A stretch of 64,000 nucleotides of DNA from JAFEDN01 sp963832945 (GTDB taxonomy: Bacteria; Pseudomonadota; Gammaproteobacteria; Coxiellales; Coxiellaceae), in contig CAWHVV010000010.1 of the NCBI GenBank assembly GCA_963832945.1, positions 186,001 to 250,000 of the forward strand, written 5' to 3'. Below are positions 36,453 through 46,831 of this stretch, piece after piece; the first letter of the stretch is position 1, and each line of letters opens with the position of its first letter. The position numbers and the translations under genes are program-made. The notes beneath the pieces are model-generated. The model had not been told where the DNA came from. It made no database searches and saw only the letters and a list, made by a program, of their open reading frames with translations.

Positions 36453-37364
36453 TTAAGGCTCACCGGCTAAACGCCGGAGTGCTTCCAGGTAGGCTTCACT
36501 GGTTTGCGCTACAATTTGCGCCGGCAATTGTGGTGGCGGCGGTTCGCGATTCCATCCCGTGGATAATAAGTAATTGCGCACGATTTGCTTGTCAAAACTG
36601 GGCTGGTCACGGCCCGGTTGATACTGATCTTTAGGCCAAAACCGCGAACTGTCCGGTGTCAGCACTTCGTCAATCAACATAAGCTGATTGTTCCATAAAC
36701 CAAATTCAAATTTGGTATCCGCGATGATAATCCCGGCTTTTGCAGCAAATTCAGCGCCCTTTCGGTAGAGTTTTAGGGTGATGACTTCGAGCTGTTCGGC
36801 GACTTCATTCCCTACCAGTTCCCGAACGCTTTCGATATCAATATTTTCATCGTGACCTTCAACCGCTTTCGTCGCCGGCGTAAAAATCGGAGTGGGTAAC
36901 TGCTCACATTGCCTTAAACCGGCGGGCAGCCGTACTCCCGAAATCGCCTGGGTGTCCAGATATTCAAGCCAGCCGGACCCGGCGATGTAGCCGCGCGCCA
37001 CGCATTCGACAGGCAGTGGTTTTGTACGATGCACCAGCATCGTCCTCCCTTCCAAATCCTGCGCAAATTCAGCTAATAATTCAGGAGTTAAATCCATTTG
37101 CGCAATATCGGTGGTAATCAGGTGATGAGGAATGATGTGCTCGAAATGTTTGAACCAGAACGCAGATAATTGCGTCAAAACCTTACCGCGCTCTGGAATC
37201 GGATTCGGCAAAATAATATCAAAAGCGCTGAGCCGGTCGGTAGTGACAATTAACAGAGTGCGTTCATCCACCGCATAGATATCGCGGACCTTTCCCCTGC
37301 CCAATAAAGGTAAAGGCAAATGTGTTTCAAATATGACTTTCGTAGGTTTGGTTTTGAATGCCAT
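36453..37364 (-). CDS. purC: SAICAR synthetase
   Basis: Phosphoribosylaminoimidazole-succinocarboxamide synthase, 303 residues, adding aspartate to CAIR with ATP in purine synthesis. Conserved blocks are GRGKVRDIY, TTDRLSAFD, ECVARGYIAGSGW and DTKFEFG with LIDEVLTPDSSRFW. ATG 37364 has GGAG about 8 bases upstream. It is the roughly 300-residue class rather than the shorter 237-residue E. coli type. Its upstream region was changed by MITE copy C; before that, its ATG overlapped the ribF stop (TGATG). Confidence 0.96.
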   Translation of the reverse strand: MAFKTKPTKVIFETHLPLPLLGRGKVRDIYAVDERTLLIVTTDRLSAFDIILPNPIPERGKVLTQLSAFWFKHFEHIIPHHLITTDIAQMDLTPELLAEFAQDLEGRTMLVHRTKPLPVECVARGYIAGSGWLEYLDTQAISGVRLPAGLRQCEQLPTPIFTPATKAVEGHDENIDIESVRELVGNEVAEQLEVITLKLYRKGAEFAAKAGIIIADTKFEFGLWNNQLMLIDEVLTPDSSRFWPKDQYQPGRDQPSFDKQIVRNYLLSTGWNREPPPPQLPAQIVAQTSEAYLEALRRLAGEP

Positions 37365-37391
37365 CAATAGTCTCCAGGTTTAAAAAAATCT

Positions 37392-37544
37392 CAGGAGTTC
37401 CCGCTGAAGGGAACTCTCCTTACCCGATGGGGGTCGAAGGGGGAGAGAGCTTCGCTCCTCCCCCTTCATTCCGAGCAATCGGCTCCGCCGATGCGCAGGA
37501 TATAAATAGGAAGCCATTGCCGCTGTACTCAGCGGGAATGGCTG
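37392..37544 (-). mobile_element. Palindromic MITE copy C, 153 bp, at the ribF-purC junction
   Basis: Reverse-oriented copy of the element at 29220, the same 153-bp length and the same ends. The 9-bp direct repeat AAAAAATCT is at 37383-37391 and 37545-37553. Its outer palindrome provides the last codons of ribF (SHSR) and the TGA. The hairpin GGGGGAG/CTCCCCC has a different loop from copy A. Confidence 0.9.
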
Positions 37545-38467
37545 AAAAAATCTCTGGTTTGCCGTACGTCTTCGTGAATCTGTTCGATTAATTGCGCCGT
37601 ATCGGTAAACATTTGTTCGTCGCGCAGTTTTTGTAAAAATTCCACCACCAGCAATCGACCATAGATATCACGGTTAAAATCCAGCAGATGCACTTCCAGT
37701 AAAACCCGATGGTTAGAAAACATGGGACGCACACCGACGCTCGCTACCGCGGGTAACGGATGGTCCCCGAGACCCAACACCCGCACCACGTAAATACCCG
37801 CCACCACCACACGCTTATCAGTTAAATGAATATTGGCGGTGGGAAACCCCCACGTGCGCCCGCGAGCATCGCCATGAACTACTTTACCACATAAAAAGTA
37901 AGGCCTGCCTAATAAAATCCCGGCTAACCGCAGATTATTGGCCTGCAGAACCTGGCGAACGCGGGTACTGCTGACCCGCTCTCCGTCCATCTGCAGTGTC
38001 GGCGCCAGCAGAATTTTAAAGCCGTATTGCTGACCCAATTCTTCAAGTAACCGGACATTGCCGGCACGGCGCGCCCCGAAACGAAAATCGTCGCCGACAA
38101 TAATCGCCTGGATGCCAAGCTGCGCGATTAAAATATCGCGCACAAATTCAGCCGGGCCACATTGCGCTAATGCCTCGTTAAAACGCAGGCAGACCAGATA
38201 ATCCACTTGCTGCGTCCGCAGGAAATGCCACTTTTCATGAAAACGCATCAACCGCGGCTGCGCCTCCGTGGGATTCAAAAATTCCCGGGGTTGCGGTTCA
38301 AAGGTAATCACCACGGCGGGCGCCTGCAAAAGCCGGGCCTGTTCCCGCAATTTTTCAAGCAGGCGCTGATGGCCCAGATGAAAACCATCAAAATTTCCCA
38401 TGATAACAACGCTCTTCCGCAACCGTTTGGATAATCGTAAATATCCGTGTCCACGGATTAATATCAT
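37529..38467 (-). CDS. ribF: Riboflavin kinase / FAD synthetase
   Basis: A 312-residue bifunctional enzyme making FMN and FAD. The N-terminal adenylyltransferase has GNFDGFHLGHQRLL (residues 24-37) and ISSTR-like VSSTRVRQ. The C-terminal flavokinase has GFPTANI. It overlaps murJ by 4 bases (ATGA). The present end QTRDFFSHSR comes partly from MITE copy C; without the element the frame would continue FFKPGDY and stop at a TGA overlapping purC. The enzyme core is unaffected. Confidence 0.95.
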   Translation of the reverse strand: MILIRGHGYLRLSKRLRKSVVIMGNFDGFHLGHQRLLEKLREQARLLQAPAVVITFEPQPREFLNPTEAQPRLMRFHEKWHFLRTQQVDYLVCLRFNEALAQCGPAEFVRDILIAQLGIQAIIVGDDFRFGARRAGNVRLLEELGQQYGFKILLAPTLQMDGERVSSTRVRQVLQANNLRLAGILLGRPYFLCGKVVHGDARGRTWGFPTANIHLTDKRVVVAGIYVVRVLGLGDHPLPAVASVGVRPMFSNHRVLLEVHLLDFNRDIYGRLLVVEFLQKLRDEQMFTDTAQLIEQIHEDVRQTRDFFSHSR

Positions 38468-40074
38468 TCAAAACTCCGGGGTCTGAAGTGGCGCCAGCGC
38501 AAGCCTGCCAGGCCTAAACCCATTATATAAACACTGATCCCGCAAACCATTAACAGCGCCAAACGCCGACAGGTTTGGGTGATAGTTTCTGTTAGCCAGG
38601 AGGATAAGGAACCCTGCCCCCACCACAGCACAATGGACAATAACAGGCTTCCGGAAAGGATTCCCGCGCAAAGGCGCGGCCATCCCGCCTGTCCATGGAA
38701 AATCCGCCGGCGATATAAAAAAAACCATAATAACACGGCATTGAACCACGAAGTCAATGCGGTTGCTAACGCCAGACCGGCGTGCGCCAGTGGCGAAATC
38801 AGCGCAAAATTACCGGCAATATTCAAAAATATCGCAGCATAAGCGATGCGTGCCGGTATGCGCGTTTCGTGTCGCGCGTAAAAAGCCGCGGCGAAAATTT
38901 TAGTCGCCATTAAAGCAGGCAAGCCCACGGCAAAAGCCATTAAACTGCGTCGCGTCATTTCCACATCGTGATTTGTGAAGGCGCCGTGATGCATCAATGT
39001 GGCTAAAATAGGCCCCGCCAATAGCAATAATCCAAGCGCTGCGGGAATTGCCGTGGCAAATACCCATCGCAACGCCCAATCCAGAGTCACCGCAAAATTC
39101 CCCGGGGCCTCGTTGTGATGATGGTCTGACAGATGAGGCATGACCACCGTCGCCAGGGCTACTCCAATAATGCCGAGCGGAAAATACAGCAGGCGATCTG
39201 AATAATATAACCAGGAAACACTGCCCGGCGGCAGGAATGAAGCGAATAAATTATCAATCAACAGACACACCTGAGCGGCGGAAACTCCGAGCAGGGCCGG
39301 AAGTAGCTGCTTAAATACCCGCGCAACACCGGGGTTGCGCCAGTGGAATGCGGGTTTTGGCAGTAATCCCAAACTCCTCAGCGCCGGCCATTGCACGATT
39401 AATTGAATGGCTCCGCTCCACGCCACTCCCCATGCCAATAGGTTTATGGCGTGCACCGGTTCGACGTGGGGGACCCACCAGATCGCCACCGTGATCAAAA
39501 CAACATTCAGTAAAACGGGAGTAAATGCGGTTAAGGTAAACCGATGCCAGGTATTTAATACGGCTCCGGCGAGGGCCACCAGACCGATGGAAAACAAATA
39601 TGGCAGGGTAATCCGGATTAAATGCACCGCCAGATGATAACGGGCGGGATCGCGGGAAAATCCGGGGGCGAATATCAATACCAATAAAGCCGCGCCCACC
39701 TCACCGATCAACACGACACCCAGCAGAATCAATCCCAATACCCCGGTCATACTATTTATTAATGCACGGACATCTTTTCCGCCGTTACTGGCGCGATATT
39801 CGGTTAAAACCGGGATAAACGCCTGGGAAAAAGCGCCTTCACCAAACAGACGGCGCATAAAATTGGGAATTTTGAAGGCGATTACAAAGGCGTCAAAGGC
39901 CGCCGTGGCGCCGAAAGTCTGGGCGAGAATCATGTCCCGGAGAAATCCGCCCAGCCGCGAAAGAGCGGTCATCGTCATGACCACCGAAGCAAGGCGGCCC
40001 AGCCTACCTCGCGGCGCGGAGGTTTTTTTAGGCGAGGCATTCGGGGCATTGACAATGTGGGTAAAATGCGGCAT
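38464..40074 (-). CDS. murJ: Lipid II flippase MurJ
   Basis: A 536-residue inner-membrane protein of the MOP superfamily that flips the peptidoglycan precursor lipid II. About 14 membrane helices are visible. Conserved MurJ features include LSRLGGFLRDM, FGEGAFSQAFIPV and NTWHRF. ATG 40074 (MPHFTH) is preferred over the upstream 40143 start, which would read into the rpsT leader and gene. It is divergent from rpsT, as in many gammaproteobacteria, and translationally coupled to ribF. Confidence 0.95.
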   Translation of the reverse strand: MPHFTHIVNAPNASPKKTSAPRGRLGRLASVVMTMTALSRLGGFLRDMILAQTFGATAAFDAFVIAFKIPNFMRRLFGEGAFSQAFIPVLTEYRASNGGKDVRALINSMTGVLGLILLGVVLIGEVGAALLVLIFAPGFSRDPARYHLAVHLIRITLPYLFSIGLVALAGAVLNTWHRFTLTAFTPVLLNVVLITVAIWWVPHVEPVHAINLLAWGVAWSGAIQLIVQWPALRSLGLLPKPAFHWRNPGVARVFKQLLPALLGVSAAQVCLLIDNLFASFLPPGSVSWLYYSDRLLYFPLGIIGVALATVVMPHLSDHHHNEAPGNFAVTLDWALRWVFATAIPAALGLLLLAGPILATLMHHGAFTNHDVEMTRRSLMAFAVGLPALMATKIFAAAFYARHETRIPARIAYAAIFLNIAGNFALISPLAHAGLALATALTSWFNAVLLWFFLYRRRIFHGQAGWPRLCAGILSGSLLLSIVLWWGQGSLSSWLTETITQTCRRLALLMVCGISVYIMGLGLAGLRWRHFRPRSFE

Positions 40075-40104
40075 AGTAATGGCCTTAAATGAGAGGAGTA
40101 TACC

Positions 40105-40380
40105 GTGGCAAATACAGCACAAGCAACCAAACGGGCGCATCAAAGCAAGTTACGAGCAGCACATAATGGCGCACAACGTTCACGTTTTCGCACCGCCGTT
40201 AAAAATTTTCGTAAACTGATTGAAGCCAAGGCTCAAACTGCGGATATGCAAGCTTTTCAAACCACCGTTTCGATTATTGACCAAACCGCCACCAAGGGGT
40301 TGATTCATCCCAACAAGGCAGCCCGGCTGAAAAGCCGCCTGAACCGCAGTCTGCGCAAACAGGCGCCTGCCGCTTCCTGA
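40105..40380 (+). CDS. rpsT: 30S ribosomal protein S20
   Basis: 91 residues, basic, with the S20 pattern ANTAQATKRAHQSKLRAAHN and HPNKAARLKSRLN. It starts at GTG 40105 behind a strong GAGAGGAG; a non-ATG start recalls the UUG of E. coli rpsT, where it has a role in autoregulation. Divergent from murJ. Confidence 0.96.
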   Translation: MANTAQATKRAHQSKLRAAHNGAQRSRFRTAVKNFRKLIEAKAQTADMQAFQTTVSIIDQTATKGLIHPNKAARLKSRLNRSLRKQAPAAS

Positions 40381-40649
40381 TTCTTAAATATTCGATCTGC
40401 TTATCCGTGCGTCATTCCAGATTTCTCTGGAATGATATACTCAAAACGATTAGGTTTTCGGTGTTATGGCGCCCAGTGACCGATGAGATTTAAACGTTAC
40501 GATTGAGAAAAGGGGCATAATATAAGGAAATATTTTCCACTAGACTGTTTTTATAATTTTGACCAATTTACTCAAACTTCCTATTCCCTCTCCCACTTGT
40601 GGGAGAGGGAGAAATCGGTCAAAATTATAAAAACAGTCTACTGGTTACA
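40381..40649. other. Convergent intergenic region full of repeats
   Basis: It holds ATTCCAGA-TTTC-TCTGGAAT (40413-40432), a hairpin 30 bases after the rpsT stop that is a terminator candidate. Next is a truncated copy of the CTCAAAACG MITE from 40440 to about 40515, again next to TATA. Then comes the long palindrome at 40541-40640. No gene. Confidence 0.65.
40541..40640. repeat. 100-bp palindromic element with perfect 24-bp arms
   Basis: The arms at 40541-40564 and 40617-40640 (outer end TAGACTGTTTTTATAATTTT) are perfect complements. Inside is ACTTCCTATTCCCTCTCCCA and its hairpin CTCCCACTTGTGGGAG. It ends 9 bases from the stop of the leftward gene at 40650, so it may terminate transcripts from both sides. 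The inner module recurs at 23877. Confidence 0.85.
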
Positions 40650-43600
40650 TTAAGCATTGACATTCCCTACTCCGCCTCCCAGGCTCCGGATATAGTCTAG
40701 ATGAGTAGAACAGATAATTGGAGGCGCCAGGGTTGTTGGCTTAAAAAATACAAATGGGAGGTGAGGGCTTTTACCAGATTCAAGTGACGCTAAACCTGAC
40801 AGTATATTATCTTTTAACATATTAATATCAGATCTGTTGGATAGAGAAGGAATAAGCTTTAGTAGCTTAGCAAAATTTTCTTCCCATGCATTCACACTGT
40901 TTCCGGGTAAATGAAGTATCAGTTGCTTAAGAGCTTGATCTTTAATTTCTGTAAGATCCTCTTCCTGAATCACCAGATTGTTGACGTCAGGTAATTCGTT
41001 ATGGCTGATCAAGCATTCAAGCAAATACCAGCATTCTTCACGGATAGTGTGAAGTAAAATATCTTTGTTTGAATTTTTTTCATCAATAGCAAAGTGAGCC
41101 ATATCAAAATCTAATTCATCAAGAGTTCGATTAAAAACTGCTCTTTTTAAGGGATCCGTAGGCGCATCTTTAGAATAATTAAACATTAGCCGGCATAAGT
41201 GAGCATCTCTGAAGGGATTGTATAATAATTCATTTTGGATTAAATAAATGGAAATTTCTTCCACACCGCTTTCAATAAAACTGTACATTTGTGAGTTGGA
41301 AGTTCCTTCAATTAAATTATCCATACTGACATCCTTTAAGTTAATTTTTAGTACATGCAATAAATATTCTACTAAAGGAGATTGTTTGTTTTTAGAAAGT
41401 GCTCTTAATAAAATTCCACGCTCTGAAAAAGCCTCGTCAACAAGAATATACCGAACCGTATTGACATCTTGAGCGACGCACGCCAATTGAAAAAGACTTT
41501 GTTTAATGGGATCTTCAGGGAATAATACTTCAATTTCTCTTGAATTTTTTATAATCAATTTAAGGAGTAGCATGGATAATGGGAATGGATATTTTTTATC
41601 AGTGACAACGTCAAAGATTGCGCGCAAAACAACTGGGATATTTTTCACTAAAATGATAAAAATATCTTCAAAAATGGATTTAAAAATATCTTTGTTAATA
41701 TAATTGTTATTCAAAATCATTACGAACAGAGCAGAAGCAAGATTTGATTCTTGCAGATTAATGTCAAAACTTAATAAAAATGAGAGTACATCCCAATGTT
41801 TTCCCATTACAACATTTATCATAAGCTTCTTAATTGCATCGAAAGTGTCAGCATCAAGAAATTGACGAGCCAACAAGATTTTTTCAGGTTTTTCAATGAC
41901 GGATTCTAATAAAGCATAATACCCCTTGTCATAAAGCTCTCTTTTAGTTCTTTGCGCTTCGACATTGTATTTTTCTTCTTCAAATTCTTTTTCAAAAAAA
42001 AGACGATCACTCATCAGACCTGCCTTTTTAAAATAGTCAAGTATTTGTAAGTGACCAGCTTTTATGGCATGAATAAAATCAATGGGACGTGCGTGCTTTA
42101 CTAAATCAAATTTACAGTCTGTACGGCCTGCTGTACGGTCTGCAAAATATTGAATGACATCCAATTTGCCTAATTTAATCGCGAGGCTTAATGCTGAATC
42201 GCCATTTTGGGCTTGCTCACAGACCACGCTCTCGTCTAAAGTAAACAATTTAACCCAATCCAGATTCCTAAAAGTTATGGATCTTCTTAAATTGTCGGCA
42301 GAAGTTGAAGTTCTGTGAATAATTTGCTGGAGAAAAATCACTAAGTTATCTAATTCGGAAGCGTTGGTGACTTTGACTAATTCTTTCTTAACTAATTCTC
42401 CTATGAGCTTATGCTCGATCGCTTCTTCAAGAATTTTTTTAGGATATGCAGTCAATAGAGACTGATTTAATTTTTTCTGTTTAAGCAAATTTTTATTGTA
42501 TTTTAACGTATTTTTTAACGCCTCTTTGAATGCTGGTGCATTAGAATCCAGAAAAATATTCTCCATGGTTAATTTTTCAACCTCGTCAGCAAGCAGTGGC
42601 TTAAAACAATCGCGGACGTTTTCTAATTCCAGCACAGCGCTATATTCATATAGGGTATGCCCCCCTCTCAATGCCAAGGTGGCAGCGCAACGGCACTGTA
42701 AGAACAGAATTAATTTTTCTAGCGTATTAAATTCAAGTGCTTTTTTCTGGTATTGCCATAACAATGCCTTTACTGTTCCCACTAAGTGACCCGATATACC
42801 AAGAGAAAAAGGATGTACCCATTTTGCAGCGACATGTTTTACCCATTTGGCTTCCTGGTTTGCATTAGCGCTATCAGCTCCTTTATGGAATTTGTTTCCT
42901 TGAGGCGTATAAGCAAAATCGTCTACCGGTACGGGCATAGTACTTTTGATGACGCCCAAATTGTTTGAGCGGACATGAGCTGGATAACCTTGATCTTCTT
43001 TAGGAAGCTCCCCTTTATGTAACTCATCAAAACCACTTTTAAGGAAAATGTCAGGTAAAGGTAATTCATCAAACTTAGCCATTAGGAATAATCTGGCGAC
43101 ATGAGAAATCTTGATTAACATACCTATTTTCATTCGGTTTTCTTTAGAAAACTCAGGTTGCTGGAAATAAAAGTGAGTTTCAATTTTTTCAATTGAATGG
43201 ATCAGTTCTGAAACATTAATGGATGCAACGGAATTAGCGTATAAATTATTCTTTTCAAAAATCTCGGCGCATTCCTCTTTTAGATCGTTTGGAAGTTGTT
43301 CATATAAGTCATCGTGAAGCCTGTGCAATTCGTTTAAATTAATTTTTTCAATATTATATTTTAAAATTGCTAATGCCAGATGAGTCTCAAAATAGGGACG
43401 ACTGGGGTCAGTATTAGTGACTTCAAAATCTTTCGAAACTATATAATTGCTATCGATTTGGACTTTTTCAATTATTTGGTTAATGGCTTCTTCGCTGCTG
43501 ATTTTTTGATCTTGATTACGTGACAACCCGGTACCACATAAGTACAAACGGGACAGATGGTCCAATTGAGCGGGGTCTCGCGTGTCGTCCATAGCAATTA

Positions 43601-43679
43601 ATAATGCCTGACCCACGGAAATAACTATTTTATTAGGTTGAAGAAGGGATTCTACCTTTAATTTAACATCGTTTTGCAT
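40650..43679 (-). CDS. Ankyrin-repeat-like large protein, effector candidate
   Basis: 1009 residues, no signal peptide. Ankyrin-like units can be seen in the middle, for example NGDSALSLAIKLGKLDVIQY and PIDFIHAIKAGHLQILDYFK (about 500-560), and degenerate helical repeats continue to the end. The N-terminal 400 residues are not recognised; they contain a CRCAAT and GGHTLYEYSAVLELE block. AT-rich, like the neighbouring kinase gene. Ankyrin proteins of this size in Legionellales are often type IVB effectors; that is inferred, not shown. The Shine-Dalgarno is weak. Confidence 0.65.
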   Translation of the reverse strand: MQNDVKLKVESLLQPNKIVISVGQALLIAMDDTRDPAQLDHLSRLYLCGTGLSRNQDQKISSEEAINQIIEKVQIDSNYIVSKDFEVTNTDPSRPYFETHLALAILKYNIEKINLNELHRLHDDLYEQLPNDLKEECAEIFEKNNLYANSVASINVSELIHSIEKIETHFYFQQPEFSKENRMKIGMLIKISHVARLFLMAKFDELPLPDIFLKSGFDELHKGELPKEDQGYPAHVRSNNLGVIKSTMPVPVDDFAYTPQGNKFHKGADSANANQEAKWVKHVAAKWVHPFSLGISGHLVGTVKALLWQYQKKALEFNTLEKLILFLQCRCAATLALRGGHTLYEYSAVLELENVRDCFKPLLADEVEKLTMENIFLDSNAPAFKEALKNTLKYNKNLLKQKKLNQSLLTAYPKKILEEAIEHKLIGELVKKELVKVTNASELDNLVIFLQQIIHRTSTSADNLRRSITFRNLDWVKLFTLDESVVCEQAQNGDSALSLAIKLGKLDVIQYFADRTAGRTDCKFDLVKHARPIDFIHAIKAGHLQILDYFKKAGLMSDRLFFEKEFEEEKYNVEAQRTKRELYDKGYYALLESVIEKPEKILLARQFLDADTFDAIKKLMINVVMGKHWDVLSFLLSFDINLQESNLASALFVMILNNNYINKDIFKSIFEDIFIILVKNIPVVLRAIFDVVTDKKYPFPLSMLLLKLIIKNSREIEVLFPEDPIKQSLFQLACVAQDVNTVRYILVDEAFSERGILLRALSKNKQSPLVEYLLHVLKINLKDVSMDNLIEGTSNSQMYSFIESGVEEISIYLIQNELLYNPFRDAHLCRLMFNYSKDAPTDPLKRAVFNRTLDELDFDMAHFAIDEKNSNKDILLHTIREECWYLLECLISHNELPDVNNLVIQEEDLTEIKDQALKQLILHLPGNSVNAWEENFAKLLKLIPSLSNRSDINMLKDNILSGLASLESGKSPHLPFVFFKPTTLAPPIICSTHLDYIRSLGGGVGNVNA

Positions 43680-43774
43680 AATTCGCTCTACATCTGTAAC
43701 TATAATGGCGCCATTATAGCACGTTTTATGTTTTTCGGTATACTAATATCAAAAACCAAATCGTTTTGAATAAC

Positions 43775-46586
43775 TCAGGTATTGGAGCTGTGGCTGAACC
43801 GGGGTTCACCTGACACCACTTCCTTCTCTTTATTACTGCTGACATCCGCAATCAATTTTTTTATAAATTCTTCATCATTTTTTGAGAAATTATTTCCAAA
43901 CAGGGTCGCTGAATTGCCTGCAACAGTAGGCGTATTTACCACAGGGTTACAATGGTTTTTTCCTGAAAAAAATGGTTCCAGGTTTACGGTCACTATTTGC
44001 CGAAACTGGTAATCCATATGTATTAAAAAATCACAACTTGTCAGCGCCTGGATTGAATTAAGTGTGACTTTTTCAGATTTATATTCATAGTCCTCTAAAA
44101 TTTTTAATAAAATAGATGTGTCGCTCTCTGATTTAGAATCCATTTCTTTGAGAATCATTAATTTTTTTTTATAATAATTCAATTTCTCCATGATTTCCTG
44201 TTTCTTTAAATCAAATTTTTCTTTTAAAATTTTATAACTATCTTTTTTTTCAAAAAAATCTTCGACATTCATACCAAGTCCATTTGCTCTGGGTTCCAGG
44301 TGATTTTTGACAACCGGAATCAGGCTTTTATGAACGTTAATAATTTCTAAAGGAAATGTTCCATGACCATCACTATTGAAAAGATTATCGACATTCTCAT
44401 TCAATAATTCATTCACTATATCTACTCCATTTTTAGTGATGATTTTACAATCCAGAATTTTAGTCAGCGGAGTACGGCCATCTTTAAATTTTATATTTTT
44501 AACTTTCTGTTTTTTAAAAATCAGAGAAAAATTGTAATAATCCTGATTTTCCAGCACCTGGAGAAAAGCAGCATCTTTTAAAATTTCGATCATTTCTATA
44601 TGTTCTGGTTTTTCTTTCCTTAAAATATCTTCCGCGGTTTCGTCTTTAAGATTTAATTCAAAAACATCCACTTTTTTATCTATTAAATATTGGACGACTT
44701 CTTTTTGATTATAATAGGCCGCCATCATGAGGATACTGGATTCATGATTTGATCCCCGATGCTGTAATTTAATTAAATTGTTGAAATGATCCAATAATAG
44801 AATCGCTGTATCCTGATCTCCTGATATTAGCACTGACCAAAATTTTTCATGTAAAACTTCCCGAAACCGGGGACAGGTCACATCAATTTGTAAATTTGGC
44901 GCCTGATGCTTTTTTAAAAGGAATATCATTATTTCTAACTGAACTTCTCTTGAGGTTGTTTTAAATGAAGCGATTGTCTGCACCGGTGAAAGTCCATTTG
45001 GCAAGAGATTATTTAAAATTTTTGGGTTGGTTCCCGCGATTTTTTTAATCTTCTCCAGGTCTAAAATTTGCAAGGCATCATAAAGGTGACTCGTTAGGGC
45101 CTGTTCGTCGCAGATAGTTAAATCGATACCCTCTTCCAGTAAAGCGCCTTTTTTCAGTAAGGCGTCGATTATTCTTTCTTTATTTCCATTTTTATCTTCT
45201 TTAAGCTCATGGGCGATAACCAGGGGTAATCGATCCCCCACCAATTTTTTATTGAGCAACGGCTTTGAGAAATCACTTTTTAATATTTCATTAACCTGCT
45301 TATAATCGGCTGCTTCTAAAAAATATTTAAACGAAAATTCAAGGATATCCATGTGCCCATGCCTTAGGGCCATTTTTAATGGTACGAAATCCTCATCTTC
45401 ACTATCCAGCCAAAGCTGATTGAGCGTTTGAGGAAAAGCCTGGTAAAGGAGATTCGTCAGAGTTTGGTCGTCGCTGTCACTAGAAACATCTTCACTTTTC
45501 TGTGAAATTATTTCTTTCAGTAATGCCTCAAATTTATGTTCCCAGCCGGTAGGCAAGGGTAATTGATACTTAGCTTCAGGTACACCACTGGAAGAGGGTA
45601 ATTGATCCTTACCTTTAGCTTCAGGTACATCACGGGGAGCATGCACTTCTAACAACAGATTAATCATCACTACACATTCATTGATGTTACACCGACAATC
45701 GGGCTCGTCATCTGTCATGTAGGAAACCAGATAATTCAGACTACGACGGGACTTGGGTTCCGGAGTAATCTCGGTTATCCGGGTGGGTTTACCCCCGGTA
45801 TAGGTGACATTAAAAATTTCCGGGAACAGTTCCGCCAGCATGAGGCCAAAAATATAAATATCATCGGCCTGAGTGTACGCTGCGCGTATTCCGGACGATC
45901 TGGTAATCAGGTTAGGCGGTAAATACGCACGGGTATAGGCTGTTCCGGCAGTGCCAATAGGATGTACCGCGTCAAAATCTACCATTTCAATGGTCTCTTT
46001 GTCTGTATCCACCATAGCATTCCCTGATTTGGGGTCTCCCAGTATCAATCCCAGATCATGAAATATTTTTGCCTGCGTCAGATAATTCATGAACATTTTC
46101 AACCGGGTATAAACATCAGGTTTTTTAAACGGTAGTACGTATTTGGAATCCTCTGCGTGTTTTTGTAAATGTTTGGCATAGTCATGCATGTTCATACCTT
46201 TCATCCATGGTATGGTGACATAGCATTTGTTATTCATAATGCCCCAGTACGACTCCCGTCCTAATAAGTGACTATACTTCGCTTCATTTTCAGCGTTTCT
46301 GACCCGATCATTATATTCTTTATTATCAAATATTTTAATTGCACAGACAGGGTCCCCAGTGTTGGATTTTGCGTCGAAACATTTTTTTAACTTGCTGATT
46401 CCACCGAGATATCTTTTATTGTCTTGGCCATGAATTTTTAATACATGCTCAATTCGCAGCCTCATTTTGCCTTCAATTTCGATATAAGAAGGTTTATTTT
46501 CGTCTTTGCTATCCGATTTAATGACTTTGACCATCTTCGTCTGGGAAGGGGTGGGCACCTTTTCTTCAATTTTCGGTCGCGACATA
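43775..46586 (-). CDS. Protein kinase-like plus ankyrin protein, effector candidate
   Basis: 936 residues from ATG 46586 with AGAGAG upstream; 46639 has no such site. Residues 30-320 resemble a eukaryotic-like kinase: Lys in VCAIKIF (about 80), a catalytic loop GLILGDPKSGNAMVD where HRD is replaced by LGD (about 178-192), and MVDFDAVHP in the DFG place (about 198). Thus a divergent kinase. Ankyrin repeats occupy about 400-830 (for example SSILMMAAYYNQKEVVQYLI). Likely secreted into a host; substrate unknown. Confidence 0.7.
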
Positions 46587-46831
46587 TATTTTCTCTCTTT
46601 ATTATTTTTTATTCTTATAACCCGCGTGAGATACAGCACTCCGCATTTATGTGCTGTTTATACCTGAGAATTATTAATGAAAAATTAAGATCCATGTTCA
46701 TATGGTAGACATAATACTAAAACTCATGTTTAACTAGCACCTTCCGGCAGGAATTTGATCCTAAAAAATTGATCTGTTAAGGTAAATCGTGTCTGCCTGC
46801 TATTTTTTTTCGAGAGAATTGAGAGGTTTAA

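Noticed and set aside
37358..37591. 77-codon plus-strand frame across the ribF-purC junction
   Set aside because: It is the stop-free antisense frame of MITE copy C plus antisense ribF, not a gene.
43745..43772. Possible third copy of the CTCAAAACG MITE
   Set aside because: Only about 20 bases (AACCAAATCGTTTTGAATAA) resemble one terminal repeat, too short and diverged to list as an element.
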